DNA from: Phenylobacterium haematophilum
GTDB taxonomy: Bacteria > Pseudomonadota > Alphaproteobacteria > Caulobacterales > Caulobacteraceae
DNA length: 64,000 nt
NCBI RefSeq assembly: GCF_014196295.1
Contig: NZ_JACIDK010000005.1
Span: 124,001 to 188,000, forward strand
Direction of reading: 5' to 3'
Part shown: positions 37,122 to 46,998 of the stretch, in pieces
Position numbering within the stretch: the first letter of the stretch is position 1
How the letters are laid out: every line of letters starts with the position of its first letter
The notes under the pieces: generated by a model
Databases searched by the model: none
What the model was told of the DNA's origin: nothing
Seen by the model: the letters and a program-made list of their open reading frames with translations, nothing else
Program-made: the position numbers and the translations under genes

Positions 37122-37546
37122 TCGTCCTCGCGCTTCATTCGCTCGAGGATTTCCATCGCCTCGGCCTTGTGCCTGGGCTTCAGGTGGCGGCCGACGACGG
37201 CCAGCAGGGCGGCGAACACCGCCGCGTCGTCGGTGAACCCCACCACCGCAAGTACATCTGGAATTGCGTCGGTCGGCAGCACGAAATAGGCGAGCCCCGC
37301 CATCATGACCGCCTTTGCGGTGGTCGGGGTGGTTGGATCCCGGGCGCAAAACCATACCGACAAGGCGTCGCCTGCGAACGGCACCTTGGCCGCGACGCGG
37401 CGGATCTTCGGCCAGAAGCCGCGGGCGACGCGGCGTTCGTTGACGCGCGCGACGGCGGGCGTCAGCGCCCGCGACGGGTCCAGGGCCTGCGTGGCGTCGA
37501 AAGCCTCGCCGTTGACGTGGGGTGACGCTTTTGAGTCCGCGCTCAT
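37118..37546 (-). CDS. DUF1232 (YkvA-like) membrane protein
   Basis: This 142-residue protein has the DUF1232 core with YFVLPTDAIPDVLAVVGFTDDAAV (about residues 87-110). One or two hydrophobic segments (MMAGLAYFVLP and DDAAVFAALLAVVG) flank the conserved acidic loop. The N-terminal 50 residues are polar and variable. The family is widespread and its function is unknown. The ATG at 37546 faces the SDR gene at 37604 across a 57-base divergent gap. The 3' end overlaps the EamA gene by 4 bases on the opposite strand. Confidence 0.82.
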   Translation of the reverse strand: MSADSKASPHVNGEAFDATQALDPSRALTPAVARVNERRVARGFWPKIRRVAAKVPFAGDALSVWFCARDPTTPTTAKAVMMAGLAYFVLPTDAIPDVLAVVGFTDDAAVFAALLAVVGRHLKPRHKAEAMEILERMKREDD

Positions 37547-37603
37547 CGGGCTAAAGCCTCGGATAATGAGATCCTATTAGACGTGAACGGGAGCCAAGCG
37601 TCC

Positions 37604-38383
37604 ATGAAACTCGATTCCTCCATCGCTGCGGTCGTGACTGGCGGCGCGTCCGGCCTCGGCGAGGCTACCGTCCGCGCCCTGGCCGCGCAGGGCGTAAAGT
37701 GCGCCATCTTCGACATGAACGAGGCCAAGGGCGAGGCCGTCGCCAAGGAAGTGGGCGGCGTCTTCTGCAAGGTCAACGTGACCTCCGAGGAAGAAGTCGA
37801 CGCCGCCTTCGCCAAGGCCCGCGCCGCCCACGGCCAGGAGCGCATCCTGGTCAACTGCGCCGGCACCGGAAACGCGATCAAGACCGCCAGCCGCGACAAG
37901 CAGACCGGCGAGACCAAGCACTTCCCGCTCGACGCCTTCAACCTGATCATCCAGATCAACCTCGTTGGCACCTTCCGCTGCATCGCCAAGTCGGCGAAGG
38001 GCATGCTGGATCTTGAGCCAATCGACGGCGAGCGCGGCGCCATCGTCAACACAGCTTCGGTCGCGGCCGAAGACGGCCAGATGGGCCAGGCGGCCTATTC
38101 GGCCTCGAAGGGCGGCGTCGTCGGCATGACCCTGCCGATCGCCCGCGACCTGTCGGGCGACGGCATCCGCGTGAACACCATCCTGCCGGGGATCTTCAAC
38201 ACCCCGCTGATGAACGCCGCCCCGCCGCAGGTGAAGGAAGCCCTGGCCCAGTCGGTGCCGTTCCCCAAGCGTCTGGGCAACGCCGAGGACTACGCGTCGC
38301 TGGCGCTGGAAATGATCACCAACGGCTATTTCAACGGCGAGGACGTCCGTCTCGACGGCGCCATCCGTATGGCGCCCCGCTAA
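37604..38383 (+). CDS. short-chain dehydrogenase, 3-hydroxyacyl-CoA dehydrogenase type 2-like
   Basis: This 259-residue SDR resembles the HSD17B10/type II 3-hydroxyacyl-CoA dehydrogenase group. It has VTGGASGLGEATV (residues 11-23), CAGTG in place of NNAG, the insertion HFPLDAFNLIIQINLVGTF, NTASVAAEDGQMGQ and YSASK. The C-terminal NGEDVRLDGAIRM is family-typical. By family it oxidises 3-hydroxyacyl-CoAs with NAD in fatty acid or branched-chain amino acid breakdown. The ATG at 37604 has GGGAG 10 bases upstream and is preferred to the in-frame GTG at 37583. A strong terminator follows. Confidence 0.9.
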   Translation: MKLDSSIAAVVTGGASGLGEATVRALAAQGVKCAIFDMNEAKGEAVAKEVGGVFCKVNVTSEEEVDAAFAKARAAHGQERILVNCAGTGNAIKTASRDKQTGETKHFPLDAFNLIIQINLVGTFRCIAKSAKGMLDLEPIDGERGAIVNTASVAAEDGQMGQAAYSASKGGVVGMTLPIARDLSGDGIRVNTILPGIFNTPLMNAAPPQVKEALAQSVPFPKRLGNAEDYASLALEMITNGYFNGEDVRLDGAIRMAPR

Positions 38384-38392
38384 GAGACCTGG

Positions 38393-38428
38393 CGAGGGCC
38401 GCCCGACCTGGCGGCCCTCGTGACTTTT
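38393..38428 (+). terminator. intrinsic terminator of the SDR gene
   Basis: CGAGGGCCGCC (38393-38403) and GGCGGCCCTCG (38410-38420) form a perfect 11-bp stem with a 6-base loop, followed by TGACTTTT. It lies 10 bases after the SDR stop. Confidence 0.8.
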
Positions 38429-38501
38429 CAGTGACGCTTTACCTCGCGGCCTTTTAGGCGTTCCGTATCGCCGGAACTTCGTCGGGGGCTTAGAAAGCGC
38501 C

Positions 38502-40820
38502 ATGATGGGTCGATGGGCGCAGCGGTTCGCCACCGCGATGGAGCGCCCTGTCCTCGCCTATGCAGCGATGCTCGGCGCCGTCGTCGCCGCCACCCTGCTG
38601 CGCGCCGCCGTCGGCGCGGTGATGGCCGATCCACCCAACTACATGACCTTCTATCCGGCCGTGCTGTTCGCCACCCTTGTGGCCGGCGCCCGCGGCGGTC
38701 TGGCTGCGACCCTGGTGAGCGCCCTGATTGTCGCGGGTCTATGGCTCGACGCCCAAGAAGGCCTGTCCACCGCCATCTTTATCGCGACCGCCGCTGCGAC
38801 GGTGCTGATCGGCCGGGCGATCCGCGCTGCGGTCCTCCGCGGCGTCGAGGCGGAGGAACGCTTCCGCATCTTTCAGGAGCAGGCGCGCGAGGGCTTCGTC
38901 ATCCTCGAGGCCGTGCGTGAACAGGGGCAGGTCGTCGACTTCTACTGTTCCTACGCCAATCCGGCCGCGGAGAAGATGGCGCGCACCGGCGCCGGCGGCT
39001 TGAAGGGACGCCGCGTGACGGAGGTGCTGCCCGACGAAAACGGCCGGGTCATGTTCGAGCGACTGCGGGCTCTGTACCAGGCGGGCGGGTCGGACGACGT
39101 CGAGGTGCGGCGAGTGATCGACGGCAAACCGCTGTTCATCCGCTCCAGCGGCGTGCGGCTGCCGGATGGCCTGGCGGTTTCGTTCCGCGACGTCACGGCA
39201 CAGCGCCAGTCGGAGCAGGCCCTGCGCACCGGGGAAGCGCGGGTCCGCGCCTTGCTCGACAGCCTGCCGCAGCTGATCTGGTCGACCCGGGGCGACGGCT
39301 ATTGCGATTATCTCAGTCCGCAATGGATCGAGTTCACCGGCGTCCCGGCCGAAAGCCACTTCGGCGACGGCTGGCAGAACTCGATCCACCCCGAGGATCG
39401 CGACGCAGTCGCGCAGGCCTGGATCCAGGCCGTGGGCGGCGGGCTGCCCTACGACGTCGAATACCGCCTGCGGCGGCACGACGGGGTCTGGCGCTGGATG
39501 ACGGCGCGGGCCTCGGCCGTCCGCGGCGAAGACGGACGCGTCACCCGCTGGTTCGGCACCAGCAGCGACATCACCGAGGTCGTTCAGGCGCGCACCGAGC
39601 TTGAAGAGCGGGTCGCAGTCCGTTCGCGCGAGCTGGAACGCAGCCTGGCCGAGCGGGCCGAAGCCGAGGCGGCCCTGGCCCAGGCCCAGCGGCTGGAAAC
39701 CGTCGGAAGGCTGACCGGCGGCGTGGCGCACGACTTCAACAACCTGCTGACCGTTGTCATCGGCGGCCTCGACATGATCCTGCAGCACCCCGACGACCGC
39801 TCGCGGGTCGCAAGACTGGCGGAAGCGGCGCTGGCCGCGGGTCGCCGCGGCGAACAACTGGTGCGTCAGCTGATGGCCTTCTCGCGCCGCCAGGAGCTCA
39901 AGCTCGAGCTGGTCGACCTGACCGGCCTCATCGAGCAGATCGAGCCGCTGGTGCGCCGCGCGATCGGCGAGGACGTCAACCTGACCCTACGCCACGACGG
40001 CTCGGCTGGTTGGAGCCGGCTCGATCCGGCCCAGTTCGAGGCGGCGTTGCTCAACCTGGTGGTCAACGCCGCCGACGCAGCTCCGCCGAAGGGCGGCGAC
40101 ATCGAGATCGCCCTGCAACGCCGGCGGCTGGCCGACGGCGAGGTCGCCGGGGCGGCAGCGGGCGACTATGTGACCGTTTCGGTCTCGGACAACGGCGCGG
40201 GGATGGCGCCAGACATCCTGGCGCGCGCCTTCGAGCCGTTCTTCACGACCAAGGACGTCGGCAAGGGCACCGGGCTCGGCCTCGCCCAGGTTTATGGCTT
40301 CATCAAGCAGGTAGGCGGGGCGGCGGCGATCTCGTCCTCCATCGGCTTTGGGACCACCGTCACCCTCTACCTGCCCGCCGCGCCCGCCGAAGCGGTGGGC
40401 CCGACGGCGAACCCGGCCCCCAACGTGGGCGAGTGGGCCCGCGGAGCTCGGGTGCTGCTTGTCGAGGACGATGCTGCCGTGCGGGCGGTGACCGAGAGCC
40501 TGCTCGTTGACTTCGGCTGTCGGGTCGAGGGGGCGCCGGACGGGCCGACCGCCCTTAGCCGGCTGCAGTCGGGGGAGCGGTTCGACCTGCTGATTTCGGA
40601 CATCGTCATGCCGGGCGGGATGAGCGGCGTCGAACTGGCGCGGGCCGCGCGCGCCCGCGACGCGCATTTGCCCATCGTGTTGACCAGCGGCTACGCCGGC
40701 GAACGGCTGGGCGAAGGCGCCGAAGCCCTCTCCTGGCCCCTGCTGCGCAAGCCCTTCCGCGCCGAGCAGCTGGGCACGGCGGTGCGAGAAGCGCTGGAAC
40801 GCGGACCGGTCGACGCCTGA
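38502..40820 (+). CDS. hybrid histidine kinase with PAS domains and receiver
   Basis: This 772-residue protein has an N-terminal DUF4118-like membrane domain (three to four helices, about residues 18-108), two PAS domains (about 120-235 and 245-370), a short coiled coil, a HisKA domain with H410 in [12 protein letters not shown], and an ATPase domain ([21 protein letters not shown]). A C-terminal receiver has phosphoacceptor D700 in LLISDIVMP. This layout is common in bacterial stress and light kinases. The second PAS ([28 protein letters not shown]-like SSDITE) is a PAS-3 type. No cysteine typical of LOV domains (NCRFLQ) is present. Its partner regulator is not adjacent. Confidence 0.92.
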   Translation: MMGRWAQRFATAMERPVLAYAAMLGAVVAATLLRAAVGAVMADPPNYMTFYPAVLFATLVAGARGGLAATLVSALIVAGLWLDAQEGLSTAIFIATAAATVLIGRAIRAAVLRGVEAEERFRIFQEQAREGFVILEAVREQGQVVDFYCSYANPAAEKMARTGAGGLKGRRVTEVLPDENGRVMFERLRALYQAGGSDDVEVRRVIDGKPLFIRSSGVRLPDGLAVSFRDVTAQRQSEQALRTGEARVRALLDSLPQLIWSTRGDGYCDYLSPQWIEFTGVPAESHFGDGWQNSIHPEDRDAVAQAWIQAVGGGLPYDVEYRLRRHDGVWRWMTARASAVRGEDGRVTRWFGTSSDITEVVQARTELEERVAVRSRELERSLAERAEAEAALAQAQRLETVGRLTGGVAHDFNNLLTVVIGGLDMILQHPDDRSRVARLAEAALAAGRRGEQLVRQLMAFSRRQELKLELVDLTGLIEQIEPLVRRAIGEDVNLTLRHDGSAGWSRLDPAQFEAALLNLVVNAADAAPPKGGDIEIALQRRRLADGEVAGAAAGDYVTVSVSDNGAGMAPDILARAFEPFFTTKDVGKGTGLGLAQVYGFIKQVGGAAAISSSIGFGTTVTLYLPAAPAEAVGPTANPAPNVGEWARGARVLLVEDDAAVRAVTESLLVDFGCRVEGAPDGPTALSRLQSGERFDLLISDIVMPGGMSGVELARAARARDAHLPIVLTSGYAGERLGEGAEALSWPLLRKPFRAEQLGTAVREALERGPVDA

Positions 40821-40824
40821 AGTA

Positions 40825-41424
40825 TCAGACGGGCTGCTCGACGCCGTCCTTGCGCAGGGTGCGGACCTGAAGGGAGCCCGCCGGCGAAGGCCGCAGAATG
40901 GCCCGTTCAGGCTGCGAAAGATTGAGCCAGGCCATGCCCTCGGACGGGGCGAGGGTGACGATCTGGCGGTCGTGATAGGGCGCGACGTCAGGCCCCGGCG
41001 CGGTCGTCAGCAGACTGAAGCAACCGTCGCGGACAATCCCCGCGATCCAGAACCAGGGCTCGGCGGCCATGGTGAATAGGTGGCGATCCTTGAGCTTCAC
41101 CGCTGCGGCCGGCGACGTGTGCTCGATGAAGCCGTCGGCCAGCACCAGCACCCGGTCGCTTCGCGAAAAGTCTCGGCCCTCGGAGCGAAAGTTGAACACC
41201 GGCGCGCCGCGCGGGCCGGGCCAGGCCCAGGTCATCATCGTCCCTTCCAGACCTTCACGGTCTCCACGCACGACGAAGGCGCTGTCGCGGATGCGGATCG
41301 CCGGCTGGGCGTCCAGCATGTTGGGGATCAGCCCGTCCTTCCACCTGAACAGCGGCAGGCCGCGCCGGTCGAATTCCTCGATCGCGTCCTTGAGCAGCTT
41401 ATGGCGCTGGAACTCGTTGCACAT
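40825..41424 (-). CDS. SRAP (SOS response-associated peptidase, YedK/HMCES-like) protein
   Basis: This 199-residue protein belongs to the SRAP family, whose members crosslink to abasic sites in single-stranded DNA through Cys2. C2 is present at the start (MCNEF, a variant of the more common MCGRF). The other active-site residues are visible as E101 in LADGFIEH and H151 in APYHDRQIV. WAWPGP and NFRSEG match the DNA-binding surface of the family. No dinB or LexA box is evident beside it. It converges with the hybrid kinase gene, 4 bases apart. Confidence 0.88.
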   Translation of the reverse strand: MCNEFQRHKLLKDAIEEFDRRGLPLFRWKDGLIPNMLDAQPAIRIRDSAFVVRGDREGLEGTMMTWAWPGPRGAPVFNFRSEGRDFSRSDRVLVLADGFIEHTSPAAAVKLKDRHLFTMAAEPWFWIAGIVRDGCFSLLTTAPGPDVAPYHDRQIVTLAPSEGMAWLNLSQPERAILRPSPAGSLQVRTLRKDGVEQPV

Positions 41425-41452
41425 GGCGCCAGCCTAGCGCGCTGACCGCAAA

Positions 41453-41486
41453 CGAAAAGGGCGGCCGCGTCGCCGCGGCCGCCCTT
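41453..41486 (-). terminator. intrinsic terminator of pnp
   Basis: AAGGGCGGCCGCG (41457-41469) and CGCGGCCGCCCTT (41474-41486) form a perfect 13-bp stem with a 4-base loop. Read on the minus strand it is followed by TTTTCG, 24 bases after the pnp stop. Confidence 0.9.
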
Positions 41487-41509
41487 GACGTTTTGTCCGA
41501 CTGGAAGCC

Positions 41510-43654
41510 CTAGGCTTCTTCAGCGGCGGCCGGCTCGTCCTTCTTGGACAGGTCTTCGCCGGTTTCCTGATCGACGACCTTCATGGACAGGCGGGTCTTG
41601 CCGCGATCGTCGAAGCCCAGGAGCTTGACCTTCACGGCCTGGCCTTCCTGCAGCACGTCCGAGACCTTGGCGACGCGGTCGCTGGAGATCTGCGACACGT
41701 GCACCAGGCCGTCCTTGGCGCCGAAGAAGTTCACGAAGGCGCCGAAGTCGACGATCTTCACGACCTTGCCGGTGTAGATGGCGCCGATTTCCGGCTCCGA
41801 GGCGATCGACTTGATCCACTCGCGGGCTGCATCGATCTTGGACTGCTCGGCGGCCGCGATCTTGATCGTGCCGTCGTCGCCGATGTCGACCTTCGCGCCG
41901 GTCTTTTCGACGATCTCGCGGATGACCTTGCCGCCCGAACCGATGACTTCACGGATCTTGTCGACCGCGATCTTCATGGTTTCGATCTTCGGAGCGAACT
42001 CGCCCAGCTCGGCGCGCGGGGCTTCCATGGCCTTGGCCATTTCGTCGAGGATGTGCTTGCGGCCACCCTTCGCCTGCTCCAGCGCCTGCTTCATGATCGC
42101 TTCGGTGATGCCGGCGATCTTGATGTCCATCTGCAGCGAGGTGATGCCGTCCTCGGTGCCGGCGACCTTGAAGTCCATATCGCCCAGGTGATCTTCGTCA
42201 CCCAGGATGTCCGACAGGACCGCGAAGCCGTCCGATTCCAGGATCAGGCCCATGGCGATGCCGGAAACCGGCTTCTTCAGCGGGACGCCAGCGTCCATCA
42301 GGGCCAGCGACGAACCGCAGACCGAGGCCATCGACGACGAACCGTTGGACTCGAGAATCTCGGAGACCAAGCGGATCGTGTAGGGGAAGTCCTCGTTCTT
42401 CGGCAGCATCGGGCGGATCGCCCGCCAAGCCAGCTTGCCATGGCCGACTTCACGACGGCCCGGAGCGCCCATGCGGCCCGTCTCCCCGACCGAGAACGGC
42501 GGGAAGTTATAGTGCAGCATGAACTTCTCGTAGTACTTGCCTTCCAGCGCGTCGATCAGCTGCTCGTCGTCGCCGGTGCCCAGCGTGGCGACCACCAGGG
42601 CCTGGGTTTCCCCGCGAGTGAACAGGGCAGAGCCGTGAGCGCGCGGCAGCACGCCGACTTCCGAGACGATCTGGCGGACCTTGTCGACGGTACGGCCGTC
42701 GATGCGGATGCCGGTGTCCAGGATGTTGCGGCGGACGACGTCGGCTTCCAGTTCCTTGAACACGCCGCCCAGCTTGGCGGGATCGACGCCGGCCGGATTC
42801 GTGTCCGACTTGCCGAAAGCTTCAACGGCCTTGGCCTTGGCGGCCGAGACCGCGTCGTGACGTTGGCCCTTGGCGACGATCTTGTAGGCCGCGGCCAGAT
42901 CCTCGCCGATCAGCTTCTTCACTTCAGCCTTGATGGCGTCGGTGTCGTCGGGGGTGAACTCGAAGGGCTCCTTGGCCGAGTGTTCGGCCAGTTCGATGAT
43001 CGCGTCGATCACCGGTTGGATGCCGTTGTGGGCGAACATGACGCCCTTCAGGACCTCGTCTTCGCTGAGCTCCTGGATCTCGGATTCCACCATCATGACC
43101 GCGTCGCTCGTCGAAGCGACGACTAGGTCCATGGCCGATTCCTTCATCTCGTCGAGCGTCGGGTTCAGGACGTACTCGCCGTTGATGTAGCCCACGCGCG
43201 CGGCGCCGATCGGGCCCATGAACGGGGCGCCGGAGATCACCAGAGCGGCCGAGGCGGCGACCATGGCGACGATGTCCGGATCGTTCTCGAGGTCATGCGC
43301 CAGCACGGTCGTCACGACCTGCACTTCGTTCTTGAAGCCCTTGGCGAACAGCGGGCGGATCGGACGGTCGATCAGACGCGAGGTGAGCGTTTCCTTCTGG
43401 CTCGGCGCGCCTTCTCGACGGGGGAAGGAGCCGGGGATCTTGCCCGCGGCGTAGAATTTTTCCTGGTAGTTGACGGTCAGGGGGAAGAAATCTTGACCCG
43501 GCTTGGCGCTCTTGGCGAAGACGGCGGTGGCCAGCACCATGGTCTCGCCGTAGGTGGCCAGCACCGCACCGTCGGCCTGACGGGCCATGCGGCCGGTTTC
43601 GAGGGTCAGCGTCTTGCCGCCCCACTCAATGGTCTTGCGCTTGATATCGAACAT
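41510..43654 (-). CDS. pnp: polyribonucleotide nucleotidyltransferase (PNPase)
   Basis: PNPase degrades RNA from the 3' end by phosphorolysis and is a core component of the degradosome. The 714-residue protein has two RNase PH-like domains (about residues 10-230 and 310-540), the linking helical domain, then KH ([15 protein letters not shown], near 565) and S1 ([26 protein letters not shown], near 625) domains, with an acidic tail. It is the last gene of the rbfA-truB-rpsO-pnp block. Two stem-loops in its leader (43708-43760 and 43802-43840) are candidates for the RNase III-linked autoregulation known for pnp elsewhere. A strong terminator follows. Confidence 0.98.
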   Translation of the reverse strand: MFDIKRKTIEWGGKTLTLETGRMARQADGAVLATYGETMVLATAVFAKSAKPGQDFFPLTVNYQEKFYAAGKIPGSFPRREGAPSQKETLTSRLIDRPIRPLFAKGFKNEVQVVTTVLAHDLENDPDIVAMVAASAALVISGAPFMGPIGAARVGYINGEYVLNPTLDEMKESAMDLVVASTSDAVMMVESEIQELSEDEVLKGVMFAHNGIQPVIDAIIELAEHSAKEPFEFTPDDTDAIKAEVKKLIGEDLAAAYKIVAKGQRHDAVSAAKAKAVEAFGKSDTNPAGVDPAKLGGVFKELEADVVRRNILDTGIRIDGRTVDKVRQIVSEVGVLPRAHGSALFTRGETQALVVATLGTGDDEQLIDALEGKYYEKFMLHYNFPPFSVGETGRMGAPGRREVGHGKLAWRAIRPMLPKNEDFPYTIRLVSEILESNGSSSMASVCGSSLALMDAGVPLKKPVSGIAMGLILESDGFAVLSDILGDEDHLGDMDFKVAGTEDGITSLQMDIKIAGITEAIMKQALEQAKGGRKHILDEMAKAMEAPRAELGEFAPKIETMKIAVDKIREVIGSGGKVIREIVEKTGAKVDIGDDGTIKIAAAEQSKIDAAREWIKSIASEPEIGAIYTGKVVKIVDFGAFVNFFGAKDGLVHVSQISSDRVAKVSDVLQEGQAVKVKLLGFDDRGKTRLSMKVVDQETGEDLSKKDEPAAAEEA

Positions 43655-43707
43655 TTTGCTTCTTTCTCATCCCGCGGGCGTATTCCCAACGGGGGCGGAC
43701 AGGGTCG

Positions 43708-43760
43708 GGGTTCCGAAATCCTCTCCAGACGATCAGGCGATGAGGATTGCTGTGGAACCC
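43708..43760 (-). promoter_or_regulatory. interrupted stem-loop in the pnp leader
   Basis: GGGTTCC (43708-43714) pairs with GGAACCC (43754-43760), and inside it AATCCTC (43717-43723) pairs with GAGGATT (43742-43748). Together they form a two-part stem with an 18-base loop, 54 bases upstream of the pnp ATG. It resembles the leader hairpin cleaved by RNase III in pnp autoregulation. Confidence 0.45.
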
Positions 43761-43801
43761 TCGGCGTGTAGCGGGCGCCCCTGACTTGGACCGCCCGGAT
43801 C

Positions 43802-43840
43802 GCCGCTTTGTTCCCTTCGGCCTGTCGCGAAGGAAGCGGC
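43802..43840 (-). promoter_or_regulatory. second stem-loop in the rpsO-pnp gap
   Basis: GCCGCTT (43802-43808) pairs with AAGCGGC (43834-43840), and CCTTCG (43814-43819) pairs with CGAAGG (43828-43833); an asymmetric 5-base bulge separates the stems. It lies between the rpsO terminator and the pnp leader hairpin, so the pnp mRNA may include it. Confidence 0.4.
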
Positions 43841-43863
43841 GCAGTACATATGACCTGATACGC

Positions 43864-43886
43864 AAAGCCCCCGGTTTCCCGGGGGC
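43864..43886 (-). terminator. terminator after rpsO
   Basis: GCCCCCGG (43867-43874) and CCGGGGGC (43879-43886) form an 8-bp stem with a 4-base loop (GAAA on the minus strand), followed by TTT. It lies 15 bases after the rpsO stop. The same hairpin sequence follows infB. Confidence 0.7.
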
Positions 43887-43901
43887 CGACCTCTCGGTCC
43901 T

Positions 43902-44171
43902 TTAGCGGCGCAGGCCCAGCTTTTCGATCAGCGCCTGATAGCGGCCCTCGTCGGACTTCTTCAGGTGGTCGAGCAGCGAACGACGCGCGGAGACCAGCTT
44001 CAGCAGGCCGCGACGCGAGTGATTGTCTTTCTTGTGGGTCTTGAAGTGCTCGGTCAGGTTCGAAATCCGTTCCGAGAGAATGGCCACCTGGACCTCGGCG
44101 CTGCCGGTGTCGCCTTCGGTGCGGCCGTGGGTCTTGATGAGCTCAGCTTTACGCTCAATCGTGATCGACAT
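43902..44171 (-). CDS. rpsO: 30S ribosomal protein S15
   Basis: S15 is an 89-residue primary binding protein of 16S rRNA that helps fold the central domain of the small subunit. The sequence shows the standard family signature: [35 protein letters not shown] and [10 protein letters not shown]. Its length is exactly that of most bacterial S15 proteins. It lies 3 bases after truB on the same strand, and the terminator at 43864-43886 separates it from pnp. In E. coli S15 represses its own translation through a leader pseudoknot; with truB so close, no separate leader is possible here. Confidence 0.98.
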   Translation of the reverse strand: MSITIERKAELIKTHGRTEGDTGSAEVQVAILSERISNLTEHFKTHKKDNHSRRGLLKLVSARRSLLDHLKKSDEGRYQALIEKLGLRR

Positions 44172-44174
44172 CGG

Positions 44175-45119
44175 TTAGTCTCCGCTCTTTTCCAGATGAA
44201 AGACCCGCGAGGGCTCGAGCTTGCCCGCACGCATCTCGCAGAGCGCCACGATCGATCCACCCTCCATGGCTGAAACGGTTCGGGTCCCGGGGCTTAGCCG
44301 GGCCTTCAGCACTTCAACCTGTCGGGGAACGAGAACGATCGGCCGTCCCTGCTTGAGCTTGAATGCGTCTTCGGTGGTCACGGCCAGCTCCGGGATGTCG
44401 TCCAGGGCGGTCTCGACCGGAAGCAATGCCTCCAAGCAGCGGGCCTTATGGCCCAAATCTTCCAACAATTCCAGCGTTATCGCGGAGTCCTCGTCGAACG
44501 GGCCGACGCGGGTCCGGCGCAGGGCGCTGACGTGGGCGCAGGCGCCGAGCCGCTCGGCGATGTCACGAACGATCGCCCGGACATAGGTGCCCTTGCCGCA
44601 CTCGACCGCGATCTCGATGTGGTCGGCGTCCGGGACGTCGATCACCCGGGCGTCGTAGATGGAAACCTTGCGCGCCTTGAGCTCGACGGCCTCGCCGGCG
44701 CGGGCCAGGTCGTAGGCGCGCTCGCCGTCGACCTTCACCGCCGAGAAGGCCGGCGGGACCTGCAGGATGTCACCAATGAATTCAGGCAGCACGGCGGCCA
44801 CCTGCTCCGGCGTCGGACGCACGTCGGAGGTCGCGGTCGTCGCGCCCTCGCGGTCGAAGCTGGCGGTCGTACGGCCCCATTCAATGGTGAAACGGTAGGC
44901 CTTGTCGGCGTCCATCAGGAACGAGACAGTCTTCGTCGCCTCGCCCAGGGCGATCGGCAGGATGCCTGTGGCCAGCGGGTCCAGCGTGCCGGCGTGGCCG
45001 GCCTTTTGGGCGTTGAAGATCCGCCGAACCCGTCCGACCGCCTGGGTCGAGCCGAAGTCATACGGCTTGTCGAGATTGACCCAGCCGGAGATCGCGTCGC
45101 CCTTCTTGCGACGAGCCAT
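44175..45119 (-). CDS. truB: tRNA pseudouridine-55 synthase
   Basis: TruB converts U55 of the tRNA T-loop to pseudouridine. The 314-residue protein has the catalytic aspartate D47 in [12 protein letters not shown], plus [30 protein letters not shown] and [20 protein letters not shown]-like C-terminal domain follows (about residues 240-310). The ATG shares its first base with the rbfA stop (TGATG), so the two are cotranslated. rpsO follows after 3 bases. This order is conserved in alphaproteobacteria. Confidence 0.97.
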   Translation of the reverse strand: MARRKKGDAISGWVNLDKPYDFGSTQAVGRVRRIFNAQKAGHAGTLDPLATGILPIALGEATKTVSFLMDADKAYRFTIEWGRTTASFDREGATTATSDVRPTPEQVAAVLPEFIGDILQVPPAFSAVKVDGERAYDLARAGEAVELKARKVSIYDARVIDVPDADHIEIAVECGKGTYVRAIVRDIAERLGACAHVSALRRTRVGPFDEDSAITLELLEDLGHKARCLEALLPVETALDDIPELAVTTEDAFKLKQGRPIVLVPRQVEVLKARLSPGTRTVSAMEGGSIVALCEMRAGKLEPSRVFHLEKSGD

Positions 45120-45556
45120 CAGTCTTCGTCCTTCCAGGAGTCCGACGGCGGCTGGGGCGTCAGGTCCTGGGCGACGCGCGGATCGTCGAACAGTGCGCCG
45201 ATGCGGGCGGCCTCGTCGAAGCTCTGGTCGTGAAGGAATTTCAGATCCGGCGTGAATTTCATGTCGATCAACCGACCCAGCCGGCCGCGCAGGAACTTGG
45301 CGTGACGGTTCAGCGCCTTGACCACGACGTCGGCGTTCTCGCCGCCGAGCGGCTCGACGAAGCAGACCGCATGTCGCAGATCGGGGCTCATCCGCACCTC
45401 GGTCACGGTCACCGACACCCCGGTGAGGGCCTCATCGTTGAAATCCTCCTCGCGAAGGATTTCGACCAGGGCGTGGCGCATCAGTTCGCCGGCGCGTAGC
45501 TGGCGCTGGGACGGACCCGCCGGGGCGGCGCGGCCCTTGGGGGAAGAGCGTTTCAT
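45119..45556 (-). CDS. rbfA: ribosome-binding factor A
   Basis: RbfA helps mature the 5' end of 16S rRNA and the 30S subunit, and in E. coli it is needed at low temperature. The 145-residue protein has the KH-like core with [36 protein letters not shown] and [20 protein letters not shown]. The N-terminal 15 residues are basic and disordered. AGAGG is 9 bases before the ATG. In most relatives it directly follows infB; here three other genes intervene. It overlaps truB by one base. Confidence 0.97.
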   Translation of the reverse strand: MKRSSPKGRAAPAGPSQRQLRAGELMRHALVEILREEDFNDEALTGVSVTVTEVRMSPDLRHAVCFVEPLGGENADVVVKALNRHAKFLRGRLGRLIDMKFTPDLKFLHDQSFDEAARIGALFDDPRVAQDLTPQPPSDSWKDED

Positions 45557-45649
45557 GGGCTTGCCTCTAACGACCTGGCGCGCGGATCGGACGCGGCGTC
45601 TCAGGAGAAGGGCGCGCTTCTAGGCGCGCGAGCTCAAGAAGTCCAGGCC

Positions 45650-46447
45650 TTAGACCGCTCCGGTCCGCTCCCTGAAGAACGCAAGGACCCGGGTCTCGGC
45701 CTCCTTGGTGGGCCCCTCTTCGGCCAGATTGATGGTCAGCACCGAGTGCGGATGCTTCAGGCCGCCGGGCGCGGCGTGCCTGGGGTCGATCTCGATCGCC
45801 TCAAACTTGTCGCCGAATTCGCGCTTGTAGCGGTCGAACCGCGAGTCCGGCACGAACGGGTCGCCATGAAAGCGCAGTCCGATCATCGACAGCCCCTCCT
45901 CCTCGAACCGTTTGCGGGCGCAGCTAACCTCGGCCGGTGAAGCGCCGATCCCGGCGGCGCGCTTCGGGTTGCTGGCGCCCAACGGCAAAGAGGGCTGTGA
46001 GAGCACCGGGGCGACGACCGACGGTTCGGTCATCATCGCCAGGGCGAAGCCGCCGGTGAAGCACATGCCGACCGCCCCAACGCCGTTGCCCCCACACTCG
46101 GCGTGAGCTTTTCGCGACAAGGCTTTCAGCCACTCGACGATCGGGCTCGACTTGTCGGACGCCCAGACATTGAACTCGCGTCGGATGCAGATTCCGCCGA
46201 GCAGGGTGAGGGCGCTGAGCGGATGGTCGGCCGGCCGCCCCGGCTCGCCGAACAGGTGCGGGCAATAGACCGTCATGCCGGCCGCCGCGATGCGGTCTGC
46301 GAAACGCACGACCAGCGGATGCAGGCCGGGCATTTCGTGGATGACGATGACCGCCGGTCCAGAGCCTCGCTTGTAGACGCTGCGGGTCCAGCGCCCGTCG
46401 TTGAAGGCGAACTTCTCGTATTGAGCCAGTGCTGCCTCGTAGCCCAC
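45650..46447 (-). CDS. dienelactone hydrolase family protein
   Basis: This 265-residue alpha/beta-hydrolase belongs to the dienelactone hydrolase family. The nucleophile is C129 in GAVGMCFTGGF, with the family's glutamate in IHEMPG (E38) and a likely catalytic histidine in LKHPHSVL (H232 or H234). No signal peptide is present, so it is cytoplasmic. The natural substrate is unknown. It lies between the DUF2939 lipoprotein gene (41 bases upstream) and rbfA (93 bases downstream), all on the minus strand. It is one of three genes that interrupt the usual infB-rbfA adjacency. Confidence 0.87.
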   Translation of the reverse strand: MGYEAALAQYEKFAFNDGRWTRSVYKRGSGPAVIVIHEMPGLHPLVVRFADRIAAAGMTVYCPHLFGEPGRPADHPLSALTLLGGICIRREFNVWASDKSSPIVEWLKALSRKAHAECGGNGVGAVGMCFTGGFALAMMTEPSVVAPVLSQPSLPLGASNPKRAAGIGASPAEVSCARKRFEEEGLSMIGLRFHGDPFVPDSRFDRYKREFGDKFEAIEIDPRHAAPGGLKHPHSVLTINLAEEGPTKEAETRVLAFFRERTGAV

Positions 46448-46488
46448 CTCAGCCTCCCCTAACGTCGTTCGGCGAGGTGAGCTTATCC

Positions 46489-46998
46489 CTACCGTGCCTT
46501 GGTACGCAGCATGGAAAGATCGCCCTCGAAGCCGGACAACCGCCAGACGCCCTGCTGTTCGGTGAAGGTCAGCAGACAGGGGCCGTCCTTCTTCCGCGGG
46601 ACGCAGACCTGCCCGTCTCCGACCGTCTTGAGCTGACCGCCGATCACCATCGCGCCGGGCAGCGGCCTGGCGGCGTCATAGCCGTAGTAGGCGGCGACGG
46701 AGCGGAACACGTTCGGTTGGATTAGCGCCTCGCCGGCGAGGTCGGCCAGCGTCGGGGCGATCAGCGCGCCCAGGGCGGCGAGGCCGTCGTTGGCCCCTGA
46801 CTTGCGCGTCTCGGCCATCATCCGGCTTTCGATCTGACGCTTGAGCGCCGGGCGGTCGACGTGGGCCTCGAAAGCCGCTTGGTCGTTGTCGCGGATTGAA
46901 ACGAGCAGGGCGTGGACATCCGCCGCCGCGTCGTACCGCTGGGCGGTGGCGCAAGCAGACAGGATTAGCGTGGCCAACGCCAGGATCAGAACTCTCAT
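46489..46998 (-). CDS. DUF2939 lipoprotein
   Basis: This 169-residue protein has a lipoprotein signal (LILSAC, lipidated C16). The mature part matches the DUF2939 pattern: YDAAADVHALLVSIRDNDQ, then DRPALKRQIESRM, and a C-terminal region ending LSGFEGDL. Its function is not established. The ATG shares its first base with the lipocalin gene's stop (TGATG), so the two lipoproteins are cotranslated. This pair, with the dienelactone hydrolase gene, separates infB from rbfA. Confidence 0.82.
   Translation of the reverse strand: MRVLILALATLILSACATAQRYDAAADVHALLVSIRDNDQAAFEAHVDRPALKRQIESRMMAETRKSGANDGLAALGALIAPTLADLAGEALIQPNVFRSVAAYYGYDAARPLPGAMVIGGQLKTVGDGQVCVPRKKDGPCLLTFTEQQGVWRLSGFEGDLSMLRTKAR

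Noticed and set aside
40825..41424. loss of the SRAP active site because the start is MCNEF rather than MCGRF
   Set aside because: C2, E101 and H151 are all present, and MCN variants occur widely in alphaproteobacteria.
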